Assembly (NCBI RefSeq): GCF_000347035.1
Contig: NZ_ANIJ01000018.1
Span: forward strand, 372,001-436,000
Length of the DNA stretch: 64,000 bases
Reading direction: 5' to 3'
From: Leptospira sp. B5-022
GTDB taxonomy: Bacteria > Spirochaetota > Leptospiria > Leptospirales > Leptospiraceae
Shown: piece by piece, positions 46,978 through 55,621 of the stretch
Numbering within the stretch: the stretch's first letter is position 1
How the letters are laid out: each line of letters begins with the position of its first letter
Translations under genes and position numbers: made by a program
Notes under the pieces: model-generated
Databases searched by the model: none
The model's input: the letters and a program-made list of their open reading frames with translations, nothing else
What the model was told of the DNA's origin: nothing

Positions 46978-48768
46978 ATGCTCTCTTATAATTCTAAACT
47001 GAGATTCGGGATTGTCGGGATAGGATTTTTAGGCCTAATCATCGGTGTTTCTTCCTGGATTAGCAGCAGGAATCTTACACAATCGAAAGACTGGGAATCT
47101 CATACTTTCGGAGTACTTTCAAGATTGGAGGGTTTGGTTTCTTCGGTAAAGGAAACTAAGATCCGTTTTTTGCTCTTTTTGACTTCGGAAAAAAAAGAGG
47201 ACCTTGAATATTATAAAACTGAAAAAAAGAATCTGTTCCTTAAACTCCGGGAACTAAAATATATTACTAGAGATAATCCCACCCAACAAACCGGCCTCCT
47301 TGAGTTGGAAAAATTACTTATCAGGCGGGATGAACTGATCCAAAAATTCGGATATTCCCCTTTCCAAAACAAAGAAGCGAAAGCGGAAAACGCCGCTCTG
47401 GAAAATGAGATAGGTCGTTCTATCGACAGACTAAAAGAAAAAGAGATCTCACTTTTAGCGGAAAGAGTTTCCGATTCCAAAACTAATGAAAAGATCACAG
47501 ATTGGATATTGTTTCTTTCGATTTCGTTTAATATTCTTATCTTAATAGCAGTTTATAGATTCTTAAAAAAGGAATCCGATCTAAAGATCAAAGCGGAAAA
47601 GATCCTATCTGAAAAAAATACACTTTTAGAAAATTCACTTTCCGAAAAGGAAAAGTTCTATAAGGAAATATTAATGATCAAATCCGCTTTAGATTGTGCG
47701 TCTAGCAATATTATGATTGCGGATAACGATCTGAATGTGGTATATACGAACCGTTCCGTTGTAAATATGTTCCAAACAGCAAAGGAGAATATTCGGAACC
47801 AATATCCTAGTTTTTCTCCGGAAGCGCTTTTAGGATCCTGTATAGATATTTTCCATTCTCAACCTGAAAAACAAAGGCAAATCCTTTCTACATTTACTGA
47901 CACTCACAAAAGTTCCATTTCTATCGGTGGAAGACAATTTATTCTAAGCGCAGATCCCGTAATCGATTCTTCCGGTAACAGATTGGGAAGTGTCGTGGAA
48001 TGGCTGGATGTGACTGAAAGGAACGAGAGGGAATTCCGAATAATCCAATTAAATCGGGATCTCGAGGAAAACATTCGAAAATTAGAATATGCGAATCGAG
48101 AATTAGAAGCTTTTAGCTACTCCGTTTCTCACGATCTGCGGGCTCCGATCCGCGGAATAGACGGATTTACCAAGATCATGCTGGAAGATTATTCCGCTGT
48201 TTTGGAGCCCGAAGCTCTCAGACTTTTGAACGTGATAGCCACCAATTCCAAATTTATGGGGCAATTGATAGACGACCTTCTTGCATTTTATCGTGTTTCA
48301 AAACTGGAACCAAAATCGGATTCCATAAACATGAAACATATGGTTTCGGATTCGATCGAGATCATAAATCAGGAATACGGATCCAAGAGTCCTAAGGTGC
48401 AAATTTCGGAACTTCCTCCGGTCAAAGGGGATGCTTCCATGTTAAAACAGGTTTGGTTGAATCTTATCTCGAACGCATTTAAGTATTCTTCCAAGTCGCA
48501 AAATCCTTTTGTCGAAATCGGTTTTTTAGACGAAGAAGGGAATCGAACGTTTTTCGTAAAGGATAACGGAGTTGGTTTCGACGATCAATATTCTCATAAA
48601 CTTTTCAAGGTATTCCAAAGATTACATTCCAATGAGGAATTTAACGGAACCGGTATCGGACTTGCAATCGTGGATCGGATCGTACAGAGACATGGCGGAA
48701 AAGTTTGGGCGAAAGGAAAAATGGGACAAGGCGCCACATTTTATTTTACAATACCGAACAAGGAATAG
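46978..48768 (+). CDS. Membrane sensor histidine kinase with PAS domain
   Basis: A 596-residue kinase. Two membrane helices (about 9-29 and 176-195) flank a helical CHASE3-like periplasmic domain (KETKIRFLLFLTSEKKEDLE). A coiled coil and PAS domain follow (about 230-350; ASSNIMIADNDLNVVYTNRS), then the dimerisation domain with FSYSVSHDLRAPIRG (phosphorylated His385) and an ATPase domain with LISNAFKYSS, VKDNGVGFD and GTGIGLAIV. It resembles phytochrome-like kinases that pair with Rcp1-type receivers. The next gene, 6 bp downstream, encodes such a receiver. Confidence 0.93.
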   Translation: MLSYNSKLRFGIVGIGFLGLIIGVSSWISSRNLTQSKDWESHTFGVLSRLEGLVSSVKETKIRFLLFLTSEKKEDLEYYKTEKKNLFLKLRELKYITRDNPTQQTGLLELEKLLIRRDELIQKFGYSPFQNKEAKAENAALENEIGRSIDRLKEKEISLLAERVSDSKTNEKITDWILFLSISFNILILIAVYRFLKKESDLKIKAEKILSEKNTLLENSLSEKEKFYKEILMIKSALDCASSNIMIADNDLNVVYTNRSVVNMFQTAKENIRNQYPSFSPEALLGSCIDIFHSQPEKQRQILSTFTDTHKSSISIGGRQFILSADPVIDSSGNRLGSVVEWLDVTERNEREFRIIQLNRDLEENIRKLEYANRELEAFSYSVSHDLRAPIRGIDGFTKIMLEDYSAVLEPEALRLLNVIATNSKFMGQLIDDLLAFYRVSKLEPKSDSINMKHMVSDSIEIINQEYGSKSPKVQISELPPVKGDASMLKQVWLNLISNAFKYSSKSQNPFVEIGFLDEEGNRTFFVKDNGVGFDDQYSHKLFKVFQRLHSNEEFNGTGIGLAIVDRIVQRHGGKVWAKGKMGQGATFYFTIPNKE

Positions 48769-48774
48769 AGAAGA

Positions 48775-49218
48775 ATGAACCAATCGGGAAACTATGATAT
48801 ACTTTATGCTGAGGATAATCCGAACGACGCGGAACTTACTTTGAGAGGTTTCAGAAAAAATAATTTAGTAAATCAAGTTTTCCATGTGAAAGACGGAGAG
48901 GAGGCTCTGGAATTTTTGTTTTGTAGAGGAAGATACAAGGATAGAGAATCCGGCGGAAAACCTTTGTTCGTTTTGTTGGATCTGAAAATGCCGAAAGTAG
49001 ACGGACTCGAGGTACTAAGAGAGATAAAGTCCGATGAAAAATTGAGAACGGTTCCCGTAGTAATGTTAACTTCTTCCGCGGAAGAAAAAGATATAGTAGA
49101 AAGTTATAAATTAGGTGTGAATAGTTATATTATCAAACCGGTAGAATTTGAAAAATTAATCGTTACGGTATCTGAAATAGGACAATATTGGTGTATATTA
49201 AATAGATCGGTGCATTGA
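48775..49218 (+). CDS. Rcp1-like single-domain response regulator
   Basis: A 147-residue receiver domain with Asp14 (AEDNPND), phosphoacceptor Asp69 ([11 protein letters not shown]), a LTSSAEEKD Thr/Ser site and Lys139-region IIKPV. The [20 protein letters not shown] segment is typical of Rcp1-type partners of bacteriophytochrome-like kinases. It starts 6 bp after the kinase gene and ends 1 bp before the hybrid kinase gene, so the three form one operon. It most likely shuttles phosphate between the two kinases. Confidence 0.92.
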   Translation: MNQSGNYDILYAEDNPNDAELTLRGFRKNNLVNQVFHVKDGEEALEFLFCRGRYKDRESGGKPLFVLLDLKMPKVDGLEVLREIKSDEKLRTVPVVMLTSSAEEKDIVESYKLGVNSYIIKPVEFEKLIVTVSEIGQYWCILNRSVH

Positions 49219-49219
49219 C

Positions 49220-50353
49220 ATGAAGACGCTAAAGTTCCTTTTTTTAGAAGATTCTTCTACCGATCTAGAGCTTATCCAAAGGGAGCTAAAAAGGGGAGGG
49301 GTGGATTATATTCCTGTACATGTCCAGGACAGGGACGAATACCTAAAAGCAATTATAGACGAAAAGCCTGATTTTATCTTTTCAGACTACTCACTTCCGA
49401 ACTTCGACGGATTATCGGCATTATCCATTGCAAAAGAGCAGTGTCCCTCTACTCCTTTTATATTCGTTTCCGGAACATACGGGGAAGATGCAGCCATTCA
49501 AACTTTGACAAGAGGAGCGACGGATTACGTTCTCAAGGACAGGTTGGTGAAACTTGTTCCCGCTTTAAGAAGAGCGATCCGAGAAATAGAAGAACATAAG
49601 GCATTAAGAAGAGCAGAGCAAGAGAAGTTCGAAATAGAAGAACAACTTAGACAAAGCCAGAAAGTGGAAGCGATGGGGTTTTTGGCCGGAGCTATGGCCC
49701 ATGAGATCAATAATCCTATCATGGCGATCATCGATTATGCCCAATTGATCTCCAAAGGAGAGATGGATATAGATAAGGCGCAAAAGATCGCTTCTAAGAT
49801 CAAACAAGAAGGAGAGAGAATTTCCGTAATGGTAAAAGATCTATTAAGATTTGCCAGACAGGAAAAAGGCGCTTTCGAACCTGTAAGCGTGTTCGCCTTA
49901 ATATCCAAGACACGTTCTATCTCAGAACAGCGATTAAAAATGAGCCGAATTCAGTTGGATCTGGACGTACAGCCGGATCTTCCATCGGTTCTGTGTAAAG
50001 AAGGTCAGATACTTCAGGTGCTCTTAAATCTGATCAATAATGGAACGGATGCATTGAATCAACGTTATCCGGAATATGATGAGAGCAAAAGGATGATCAT
50101 CTCCGCAAAACCCGAAGAGATCGGAGGTAAGCCCTGGGTGCGGATCACTGTCGAAGATTTCGGTTCCGGAATTCCTCAGGAGATCGGTAAGTCCATCTTC
50201 AATACATTCTTTACTACCAAGGGAGCGGAGAAGGGAACCGGTCTAGGACTTTCTGTCAGCTTAGGGATCGTTAAAGAGCACGGAGGGTTTCTTTCTTTCG
50301 AAAGTGCACCAATGGAATATACTCGATTTTTCTTGGATTTACCCGCGGTCTAA
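49220..50353 (+). CDS. Receiver-histidine kinase hybrid
   Basis: A 377-residue cytosolic protein. The N-terminal receiver domain (1-120) has Glu10-Asp11, phosphoacceptor Asp56 (FIFSDYSLPNFDG) and Lys106. A coiled coil links to a kinase core with GFLAGAMAHEINNPIMAII (His161) and an ATPase domain with NLINNGTDAL, VEDFGSGI and GTGLGLSVSLG. Receiver-first hybrids are switched by phosphorylation from an upstream relay, here probably through the receiver protein and kinase encoded just before. Output target is unknown. Confidence 0.92.
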   Translation: MKTLKFLFLEDSSTDLELIQRELKRGGVDYIPVHVQDRDEYLKAIIDEKPDFIFSDYSLPNFDGLSALSIAKEQCPSTPFIFVSGTYGEDAAIQTLTRGATDYVLKDRLVKLVPALRRAIREIEEHKALRRAEQEKFEIEEQLRQSQKVEAMGFLAGAMAHEINNPIMAIIDYAQLISKGEMDIDKAQKIASKIKQEGERISVMVKDLLRFARQEKGAFEPVSVFALISKTRSISEQRLKMSRIQLDLDVQPDLPSVLCKEGQILQVLLNLINNGTDALNQRYPEYDESKRMIISAKPEEIGGKPWVRITVEDFGSGIPQEIGKSIFNTFFTTKGAEKGTGLGLSVSLGIVKEHGGFLSFESAPMEYTRFFLDLPAV

Positions 50354-50421
50354 CAGCGATTTTTGGACCTTCTTCTTAATTTTTTTGTCAAATAATTATC
50401 TAAGAACGGTTATACTAGAAG

Positions 50422-50769
50422 ATGGAATCGATTGAATATACAAACTTAGTCTCGGAAAGACCTTTTGCCAATCTATACTTAAAAATCGGCAAGGTAATCG
50501 GTTTTGAATTGGTTCTCGATAGCGGGGAAAAAGCTTATAGATTGATCTTGGATTTCGGCGAAGAAGCGGGTATCCGTAAATCCAGCGAACCTATACTTGC
50601 TCTCGGAGAGGAAAAAGATTTCTTGGGTAAACAGACATTATGTGTGATGGACTATCCTTCCGCTCATATAGCAAGAATGAGAGCCCAGGCTCTATTTTTA
50701 GGTTTTATGGAAGACGAGGAGGAGTTCAGCGAGTCCGATGCGATCAGCTTCGTCCAACTGGCCTGTTAG
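50422..50769 (+). CDS. CsaA-like tRNA-binding-domain protein
   Basis: A 115-residue OB-fold protein related to CsaA and the Trbp111/MetRS C-terminal domain. The core matches: LKIGKVIGFELV, then KAYRLILDFGEEAGIRKSSEPI and LGKQTLCVMDYPSAHIARMR with LFLGF. CsaA binds tRNA or acts as an export-related chaperone and forms a dimer. The usual basic NFPPRQIG loop is replaced by DYPSAHIA and the C-terminus is acidic (MEDEEEFSESD), so RNA binding may be weakened. It is followed by a GAAGCC/GGCTTC hairpin. Confidence 0.8.
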   Translation: MESIEYTNLVSERPFANLYLKIGKVIGFELVLDSGEKAYRLILDFGEEAGIRKSSEPILALGEEKDFLGKQTLCVMDYPSAHIARMRAQALFLGFMEDEEEFSESDAISFVQLAC

Positions 50770-50787
50770 TCTAATCCGAATAATTAA

Positions 50788-50804
50788 GAAGCCTTTCCGG
50801 CTTC
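50788..50804 (+). terminator. Weak hairpin after the CsaA-like gene
   Basis: GAAGCC (50788-50793) pairs with GGCTTC (50799-50804) around a 5-nt loop, 18 bp after the stop. No continuous T-run follows, so termination strength is uncertain. Confidence 0.4.
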
Positions 50805-50894
50805 ATAATAGCTGATTTTAATTATCTTTCTCCCTTGACGGCACGCAATTTTTACGTATAGTAAAGCGGCGCCGTCCATTTAAGAATCCTAAAT

Positions 50895-52154
50895 ATGCCA
50901 TACAAACCCACAGAACCCAGCATGAAGCTGGGAAAATTCGCAGTTTCATTCGCAAGAGACACATCACTCGGGGTTCTGTCCGGAGTAAAATCCGCACTAA
51001 CCGGTTCATTTGAATGGTGTGCGAAAAGTTTATCCCAAATTTCGGAAACACCGACTGTAAACGGTACTCGTCTGGGAGAATTTCTGAAAAATACAGGCAA
51101 GTCCTTGGGAGAAGCGGGAAGTAAAACGGAAGAAGGTCTCTCGAAAGCATTCGAGTCGACCGCACAAGCAATGCATACCGCACTGGAAGCTTTGAGCGAA
51201 ACGGAGTCTTTGATCCAAAGAAAGGTATTCGAGAATATTTCCGTTTCCAGCGTAGTAGGAGAATCATTCGCGGGAATGATTACCACTTCCGAGATCCAAG
51301 CATCTTTTCGTTTGGATGGAAAAGACGTAAGCCCTGAAGAAGTATTGGCCGATTGGAAAAAGTCCGGATCTAAAAAACCGATCCTTTGTGTTCCGGGTTT
51401 ATTTTGTGACGAAGGACTTTGGATCAAGAATGGGGAGCCAACTTTCTCCGAGATCCTAATTCGGGAAAACTATTATCCTTTTTATCTTCGGTTCAATCCG
51501 GGGGCTCATATCTCTGACAACGGATCTAAACTTTTGGAATTAATGAGAAAGGTTCTGGAAGATCCGGATATAAAAAGTAAAAAATTCGACGTGATCTGTT
51601 ATAGCCAAGGAGGTCTCGTCTTTAGAAGCGCTTTGTATTCCTCGGGAAAAGAGGGTAATCCACTTGCCTCTAATATTCAAAAAGTATTATTTATCAGCTC
51701 TCCTGACGGAGGTTCTTATATCGAAAAGGTGGGATTCTGGCTGGGGCTTGGTGCGGAAGCTTTGCCTGTGTTCCCTGTGCAGTTAGTAGGATATATAGGA
51801 AACCAGAGAAGTGAAGCAATGAAGGACCTTTCTCATGGTATTATCCGAGAAGAAGATTGGAAAGAAGGTACACATCTCGGCAGGTACGGGAAAGAAAAAT
51901 ATTTCGGAGAATTGGATGAGATAGATGCCTACCAGATCTATAGTTTTGTTTCGGAAGAAGAAGGGGACTGGTCTTCTTGGATTGGAGACGGTATCGTGGA
52001 AAAACCAAGCCTTTCATTTTTGAGCGATTCCGTATTTCGAACAAAATCCAATCCGGAAACTAGAGTTAAGATCTTGAAAGGATTATCTCATTATCAGATC
52101 ATACCATCTTCCGAATTGAGGGAATATTTTCTGAAGATTTTCATAGGAAAGTAA
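50895..52154 (+). CDS. Alpha/beta hydrolase, PGAP1/lipase-like
   Basis: A 419-residue protein with a helical N-terminal region (about 10-150; GEAGSKTEEGLSKAFESTAQ) and a C-terminal alpha/beta hydrolase domain. Motifs include ILCVPGLFCDEGLW as the oxyanion strand, the nucleophile elbow CYSQGG, and a GLSHYQI His near the C-terminus. This is the pattern of PGAP1-like and class 3 lipases acting on acyl esters. No signal peptide is evident, so it may be cytosolic or membrane-associated. It converges with the DUF1801-like gene, 5 bp away. Substrate unknown. Confidence 0.82.
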   Translation: MPYKPTEPSMKLGKFAVSFARDTSLGVLSGVKSALTGSFEWCAKSLSQISETPTVNGTRLGEFLKNTGKSLGEAGSKTEEGLSKAFESTAQAMHTALEALSETESLIQRKVFENISVSSVVGESFAGMITTSEIQASFRLDGKDVSPEEVLADWKKSGSKKPILCVPGLFCDEGLWIKNGEPTFSEILIRENYYPFYLRFNPGAHISDNGSKLLELMRKVLEDPDIKSKKFDVICYSQGGLVFRSALYSSGKEGNPLASNIQKVLFISSPDGGSYIEKVGFWLGLGAEALPVFPVQLVGYIGNQRSEAMKDLSHGIIREEDWKEGTHLGRYGKEKYFGELDEIDAYQIYSFVSEEEGDWSSWIGDGIVEKPSLSFLSDSVFRTKSNPETRVKILKGLSHYQIIPSSELREYFLKIFIGK

Positions 52155-52159
52155 GGGTT

Positions 52160-52624
52160 TTATTTAACCCAACCCTTCTTTTTATATTCTTCGTATCCTA
52201 ATTTCAAAGCGTCTTTTATTTGAGAAAGAAGGACTGGGTCCTTTTTCTTTATATAAAAACAACTTTTGCCTTTTAAACATTTCAATAACTCCGGTTTGAA
52301 AAATTTTTTCAATTCCGGCTGAGAGTATACAGGCATAAAATAAAATCCAACATATCCCTTTTGAACGAGTAGGCCAGCGAAATAGACTTCGGGCTTTTTT
52401 TTGCCGTCTACCTCGATCTCCATCTCGCTCACCAATCCATATTGGCCTCCCGTATCTCCTCTTTCTTTGAGGCTTCCCTTTTTATACGGTTTTATTAACT
52501 TCTTGATCTCTTCAAAAATCGGGACTAGTTCCGGTTGTCCTGGGGATTTATCTTCGTATTTTATCCCTTGTTTAGGGGAGGAACTTGCCTTCTTGGCCTT
52601 CTTCTTCGCTGGCATGTTTCGCAT
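52160..52624 (-). CDS. DUF1801-like (YdhG-type) protein
   Basis: A 154-residue protein from the ATG at 52624 (MRNMPAKKKAKK), which has GGAAGGAAG 8 nt upstream; the longer frame to 52693 is unlikely. A lysine-rich N-terminal tail precedes an alpha/beta domain with the DUF1801-type core PEVYFAGLLVQKGYVGFYFM and a C-terminal CFYIKKKDPVLLSQIKDAL. Function of the family is unknown. The tail suggests nucleic-acid contact. It diverges from the PI-PLC gene. Confidence 0.75.
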   Translation of the reverse strand: MRNMPAKKKAKKASSSPKQGIKYEDKSPGQPELVPIFEEIKKLIKPYKKGSLKERGDTGGQYGLVSEMEIEVDGKKKPEVYFAGLLVQKGYVGFYFMPVYSQPELKKFFKPELLKCLKGKSCFYIKKKDPVLLSQIKDALKLGYEEYKKKGWVK

Positions 52625-52754
52625 TTTGCGGACTTCCTTCCGACCAAACAAGATTTTTTCGGGGAATATTCGTTTTATAAAAAGGATCTTCACAATTTTA
52701 TACTCCGCGTATAAAAATTGTGAAGATCGATTAATATTATATAAACATAATGTA

Positions 52755-52828
52755 TGAGCGGTTGCTCACTTAACTCTGTTTGTTTGTGGTCCCACTAATT
52801 CATTCGAAAATTATAAATAACGATCGTT
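52755..52828. promoter_or_regulatory. Two dyads in the DUF1801/PI-PLC divergent promoter
   Basis: TGAGC-GGTT-GCTCA (52755-52768) and the perfect palindrome AACGATCGTT (52819-52828) lie in the 310-bp divergent region, 167 and 107 bp before the PI-PLC ATG. Both resemble the dyad family upstream of the FAS and amidohydrolase genes. Confidence 0.45.
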
Positions 52829-52934
52829 TTTCATAAAAATAAACAGATGTAAGCCGCTTATAAGAAGAAGCTTGTTACAAGTTAAGCCTTCGAAATAATA
52901 TGTTTCCACAGAAGTAAAAAAGGTGAATGGAAAT

Positions 52935-54215
52935 ATGAAGAGAAAATTGATCATGCTTACCGTTTTGCTGATAAGCTTGTCTTCGACTAGTTTGTTTGCA
53001 AGTAGAGGAGCAGTAACTGAAAGTCCGATCGATATATTCGAAAAGTCTGCGGAAGCAAAATCACTCGCTGTGCAAAGACAAGTGCAAGTGGCTGCAAACC
53101 TACCTGTGCATAAAGCTTTGTTTTACGGCACACACAATTCCTATAATAGCAAAGCGTATGCGGGACCTTTCTTTTCTTACGCTTTCCCGAACCAACAGGT
53201 CTCTATCACCGACCAGTTGAGATTGGGAGCTAGGTTTATAGAATTGGATATTCATTATTATTTGAGTACGAATTTCAAAAATGATTTCTTGCTCTGCCAC
53301 GCTAAATCGGACGATTTAGGATGTAACGTATTCGATCGCCCCGCCAGTAAAGGATTGGAAGAGATCCGCAACTGGATCTCTTCCCCTCAAAACAGGAACG
53401 AAGTTCTTATTCTGTACTTCGAGGATTATCTGGACGGAAGGGCCGACCAATTTTTAGGAATTGTAAGGAACTACTTGGATCCTTATCTTTACAGATATAG
53501 CAGCGGTTCGTGCGGAGATATTCCAAACGCATCCAACATGCCTAAACTCAAGGATATGGTTTCATCCAATAGAAGGATCCTGATGATGAGTAATGGATGT
53601 TACGGAGGGGCTTGGAACCAATACTCGAAGAGGATCTTCTTCGGAAGCAACACGATCAGCCCTAAAAATTTTCAAGGATATCCTAGCTGCAACTGGTCCC
53701 GAAGTGTATATGATAACACCATGACCCGTGTTTTCAACGATAGCACCAATTATTTCGGTATCTACGACGGCGTGAAAGAAAGTGGAGTATTCACAAACGA
53801 TAATATTGCTCAAATGTTGGCTTGCGGGATCAGCGTATTCGGAATAGACCAATTCAATCCTGATTTTGCAAAACGAGGGCTTTGGTCTTGGGATAATGCG
53901 GAGCCTAACGATTACGGTGGAGCGGAAGATTGCCTCCAGATCGTAGGAAGCGGACGATGGAACGATAACAGATGTTCTAATAGCTATCGTTACGCTTGTA
54001 AAGACGGAAGCGGAAACTGGGCGATCACTGACTCTTCCGGAAATTGGGCAAACGGAAAGAGCGCATGTTCTTCTAGAGGCTGGAACTTCTCCGCTCCTGT
54101 AACTCCTTACGAGAATAAAAAACTACAAGAGGCAAAAATCGCGAAAGGAGTTTCGGAAGTTTGGGCAAATCTTACCGACCAGTATTCTGAAGGATATTGG
54201 GAAGCCGGAAAATAA
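52935..54215 (+). CDS. Secreted PI-PLC X-domain phospholipase with C-terminal C-type lectin-like region
   Basis: A 426-residue secreted protein from the ATG at 52935; a GTG at 52923 is also in frame. The signal ends near SLFA-S (22). Residues 55-310 form a PI-PLC X-type TIM barrel with GTHNSYNSK (His67), FIELDIHYY and LLCHAKSDD (His122), the two general acid/base His of the family. Residues 315-426 are C-type lectin-like but in swapped order: first the C-terminal half (WSWDNAEPND with Glu323-Pro-Asn, EDC, WND at 342-344, YAC), then the N-terminal half (WANGKSACSSRGW, YENKKL, VWANLTDQYSEGYW). It may cleave GPI or phosphoinositides on glycosylated surfaces. A terminator follows. Confidence 0.88.
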   Translation: MKRKLIMLTVLLISLSSTSLFASRGAVTESPIDIFEKSAEAKSLAVQRQVQVAANLPVHKALFYGTHNSYNSKAYAGPFFSYAFPNQQVSITDQLRLGARFIELDIHYYLSTNFKNDFLLCHAKSDDLGCNVFDRPASKGLEEIRNWISSPQNRNEVLILYFEDYLDGRADQFLGIVRNYLDPYLYRYSSGSCGDIPNASNMPKLKDMVSSNRRILMMSNGCYGGAWNQYSKRIFFGSNTISPKNFQGYPSCNWSRSVYDNTMTRVFNDSTNYFGIYDGVKESGVFTNDNIAQMLACGISVFGIDQFNPDFAKRGLWSWDNAEPNDYGGAEDCLQIVGSGRWNDNRCSNSYRYACKDGSGNWAITDSSGNWANGKSACSSRGWNFSAPVTPYENKKLQEAKIAKGVSEVWANLTDQYSEGYWEAGK

Positions 54216-54242
54216 TCTAACTTACTTTCCGCTCCAACGCGA

Positions 54243-54280
54243 AAAACGGGATCTCCGAGAATTCGGGGTCCCGTTTTTTT
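54243..54280 (+). terminator. Rho-independent terminator of the PI-PLC gene
   Basis: An extended stem beginning AACGGGA (54245-54251) and closing with TCCCGTT (54269-54275), with inner TC/CCGA and TCGG pairing, runs into a T-run of seven. It lies about 30 bp after the stop. Confidence 0.85.
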
Positions 54281-54415
54281 ATTTTTCCCCCAAATCCGTC
54301 AAAATTTTATCGTCGACTTAAACATTATAAAAACGGATAATTTACGCAAAATAAAAGTTTTAAGTCGGCCCATTCGGAGGTCCCGGCGGGCTCATTAAGG
54401 AAAAATGTCAGATTT

Positions 54416-55087
54416 ATGATCCAACCTTTCTTTAAAATTTTATTTGCGGAAGATAACGAGACTTCTGCCGAGTTACTCATTCATTTTTTAGAAAGGTTCA
54501 ACTTCGAAGTGGACCATGTCGTGGACGGAATGGCTGCGGAACTTAAATTAAGAAAAACGAAATATGATTTGGTCCTTTTGGATAATATGATGCCCGTACT
54601 TTCCGGTGTTCGTCTCGTAAGCAAGATCCCTGATCTGAATAAAAATACTCCGATCATCTTTCTGACTGCGAGTAATGAAAAAGAAGATGTGGTAGCTGCG
54701 GCTCATAGCAAACAACTTGTGGGATATATTCTCAAACCTTTCGATCCGGAAAAACTTTTGCAAAAGATCGTCTCAGTTCTCAAGATCCCCGAGAAAATGA
54801 TCGTGGACAAAAAAAAATACCCATTCTCCATTGAAAGGACTCAAAATGTTTCTTATGGGATCGGAGTAAAATTGCTCGGTTGTCCTTTCCAAAAAAATGC
54901 CGAGAAAATCGCTCAAGAGATCGCTTTCATCCTGAAAGAACTCCCGGGAGTCCGAAAATTTTTTATCGAAGTAGGCGAAGAATTCTATTACCACAAAAAG
55001 TCTCAGGAAATACTGAGTTCTCTCATTACCCGCCTGGCCTCCAAATACGAGATCAAGGAAGAAGATATTCTCATACTTTCTTCTTAA
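54416..55087 (+). CDS. Response regulator with an unassigned C-terminal domain
   Basis: A 223-residue protein. Residues 1-120 form a receiver domain with Glu12-Asp13, phosphoacceptor Asp56 (LVLLDNMMP), Thr84 and Lys107 (YILKPF). Residues 125-223 form an alpha/beta domain that I cannot place; it has PFSIERTQNVSYGIGVKLLG and the helical PFQKNAEKIAQEIAFILKEL. It is not a helix-turn-helix, GGDEF, HD-GYP or kinase domain. No kinase is adjacent. It precedes the Spy-like/ECF gene group in the same direction, 57 bp away. Confidence 0.85.
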   Translation: MIQPFFKILFAEDNETSAELLIHFLERFNFEVDHVVDGMAAELKLRKTKYDLVLLDNMMPVLSGVRLVSKIPDLNKNTPIIFLTASNEKEDVVAAAHSKQLVGYILKPFDPEKLLQKIVSVLKIPEKMIVDKKKYPFSIERTQNVSYGIGVKLLGCPFQKNAEKIAQEIAFILKELPGVRKFFIEVGEEFYYHKKSQEILSSLITRLASKYEIKEEDILILSS

Positions 55088-55144
55088 TTTTTTTGGAACC
55101 GGCTTTTTAGCTCCCGGTCCCAGTTGTATAAAGAGGAGAAATGA

Positions 55145-55597
55145 ATGTTTCGCAAAATTTCGAAAATAACCGCGATTTTGTTGGTGTTGGGGACGACCGC
55201 CCTACTAACTCAGGGTTGCCATCATAAATGGATGTCTCATGAAAAAAGGGCCAATTATATCGTCAAAAAACTTAAATCCGAACTGGATTTAACGGATACA
55301 CAAGCTGCGGCCTTGGATAAAATTAAAGAGGACGTGCTTGCAAAACGGAAAGAGCTTAAATTGGGCGGACACTTCTTCCCTAAGGAAGCAGTAGAAGAAC
55401 TTCGTGCAGACAAATTGAATCCTGAAAAATGGAACAAACTGGGCGAAGAAAGAGAGAAAAAGATAGCAGCTCTTAGAGTATTTTTTACCAAAAAGGCAGT
55501 GGAATTCCACGCGGTATTAACCCCCGAACAAAGAGGGAAACTGGCGGATCTAATCCTTAAGTTCCAAAGTAAATTCGATAAGGAAGACGAGGATTAA
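55145..55597 (+). CDS. Spy/CpxP-like periplasmic lipoprotein
   Basis: A 150-residue lipoprotein with signal ending LLTQGC. The mature protein is all-helical with two LTxxQ-type motifs: LDLTDTQAAALDKI and VLTPEQRGKLADL, the hallmark of the Spy/CpxP/CnrX fold. A His cluster follows the lipid Cys (CHHKWMSHEKR), which could bind metal. Such proteins are envelope chaperones or metal sensors. The ECF sigma gene begins 24 bp downstream, suggesting a CnrX-like sensor role; this is inference. Confidence 0.85.
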   Translation: MFRKISKITAILLVLGTTALLTQGCHHKWMSHEKRANYIVKKLKSELDLTDTQAAALDKIKEDVLAKRKELKLGGHFFPKEAVEELRADKLNPEKWNKLGEEREKKIAALRVFFTKKAVEFHAVLTPEQRGKLADLILKFQSKFDKEDED

Positions 55598-55621
55598 TTT
55601 CCAAAGTTCTTCGGAGGTAAA

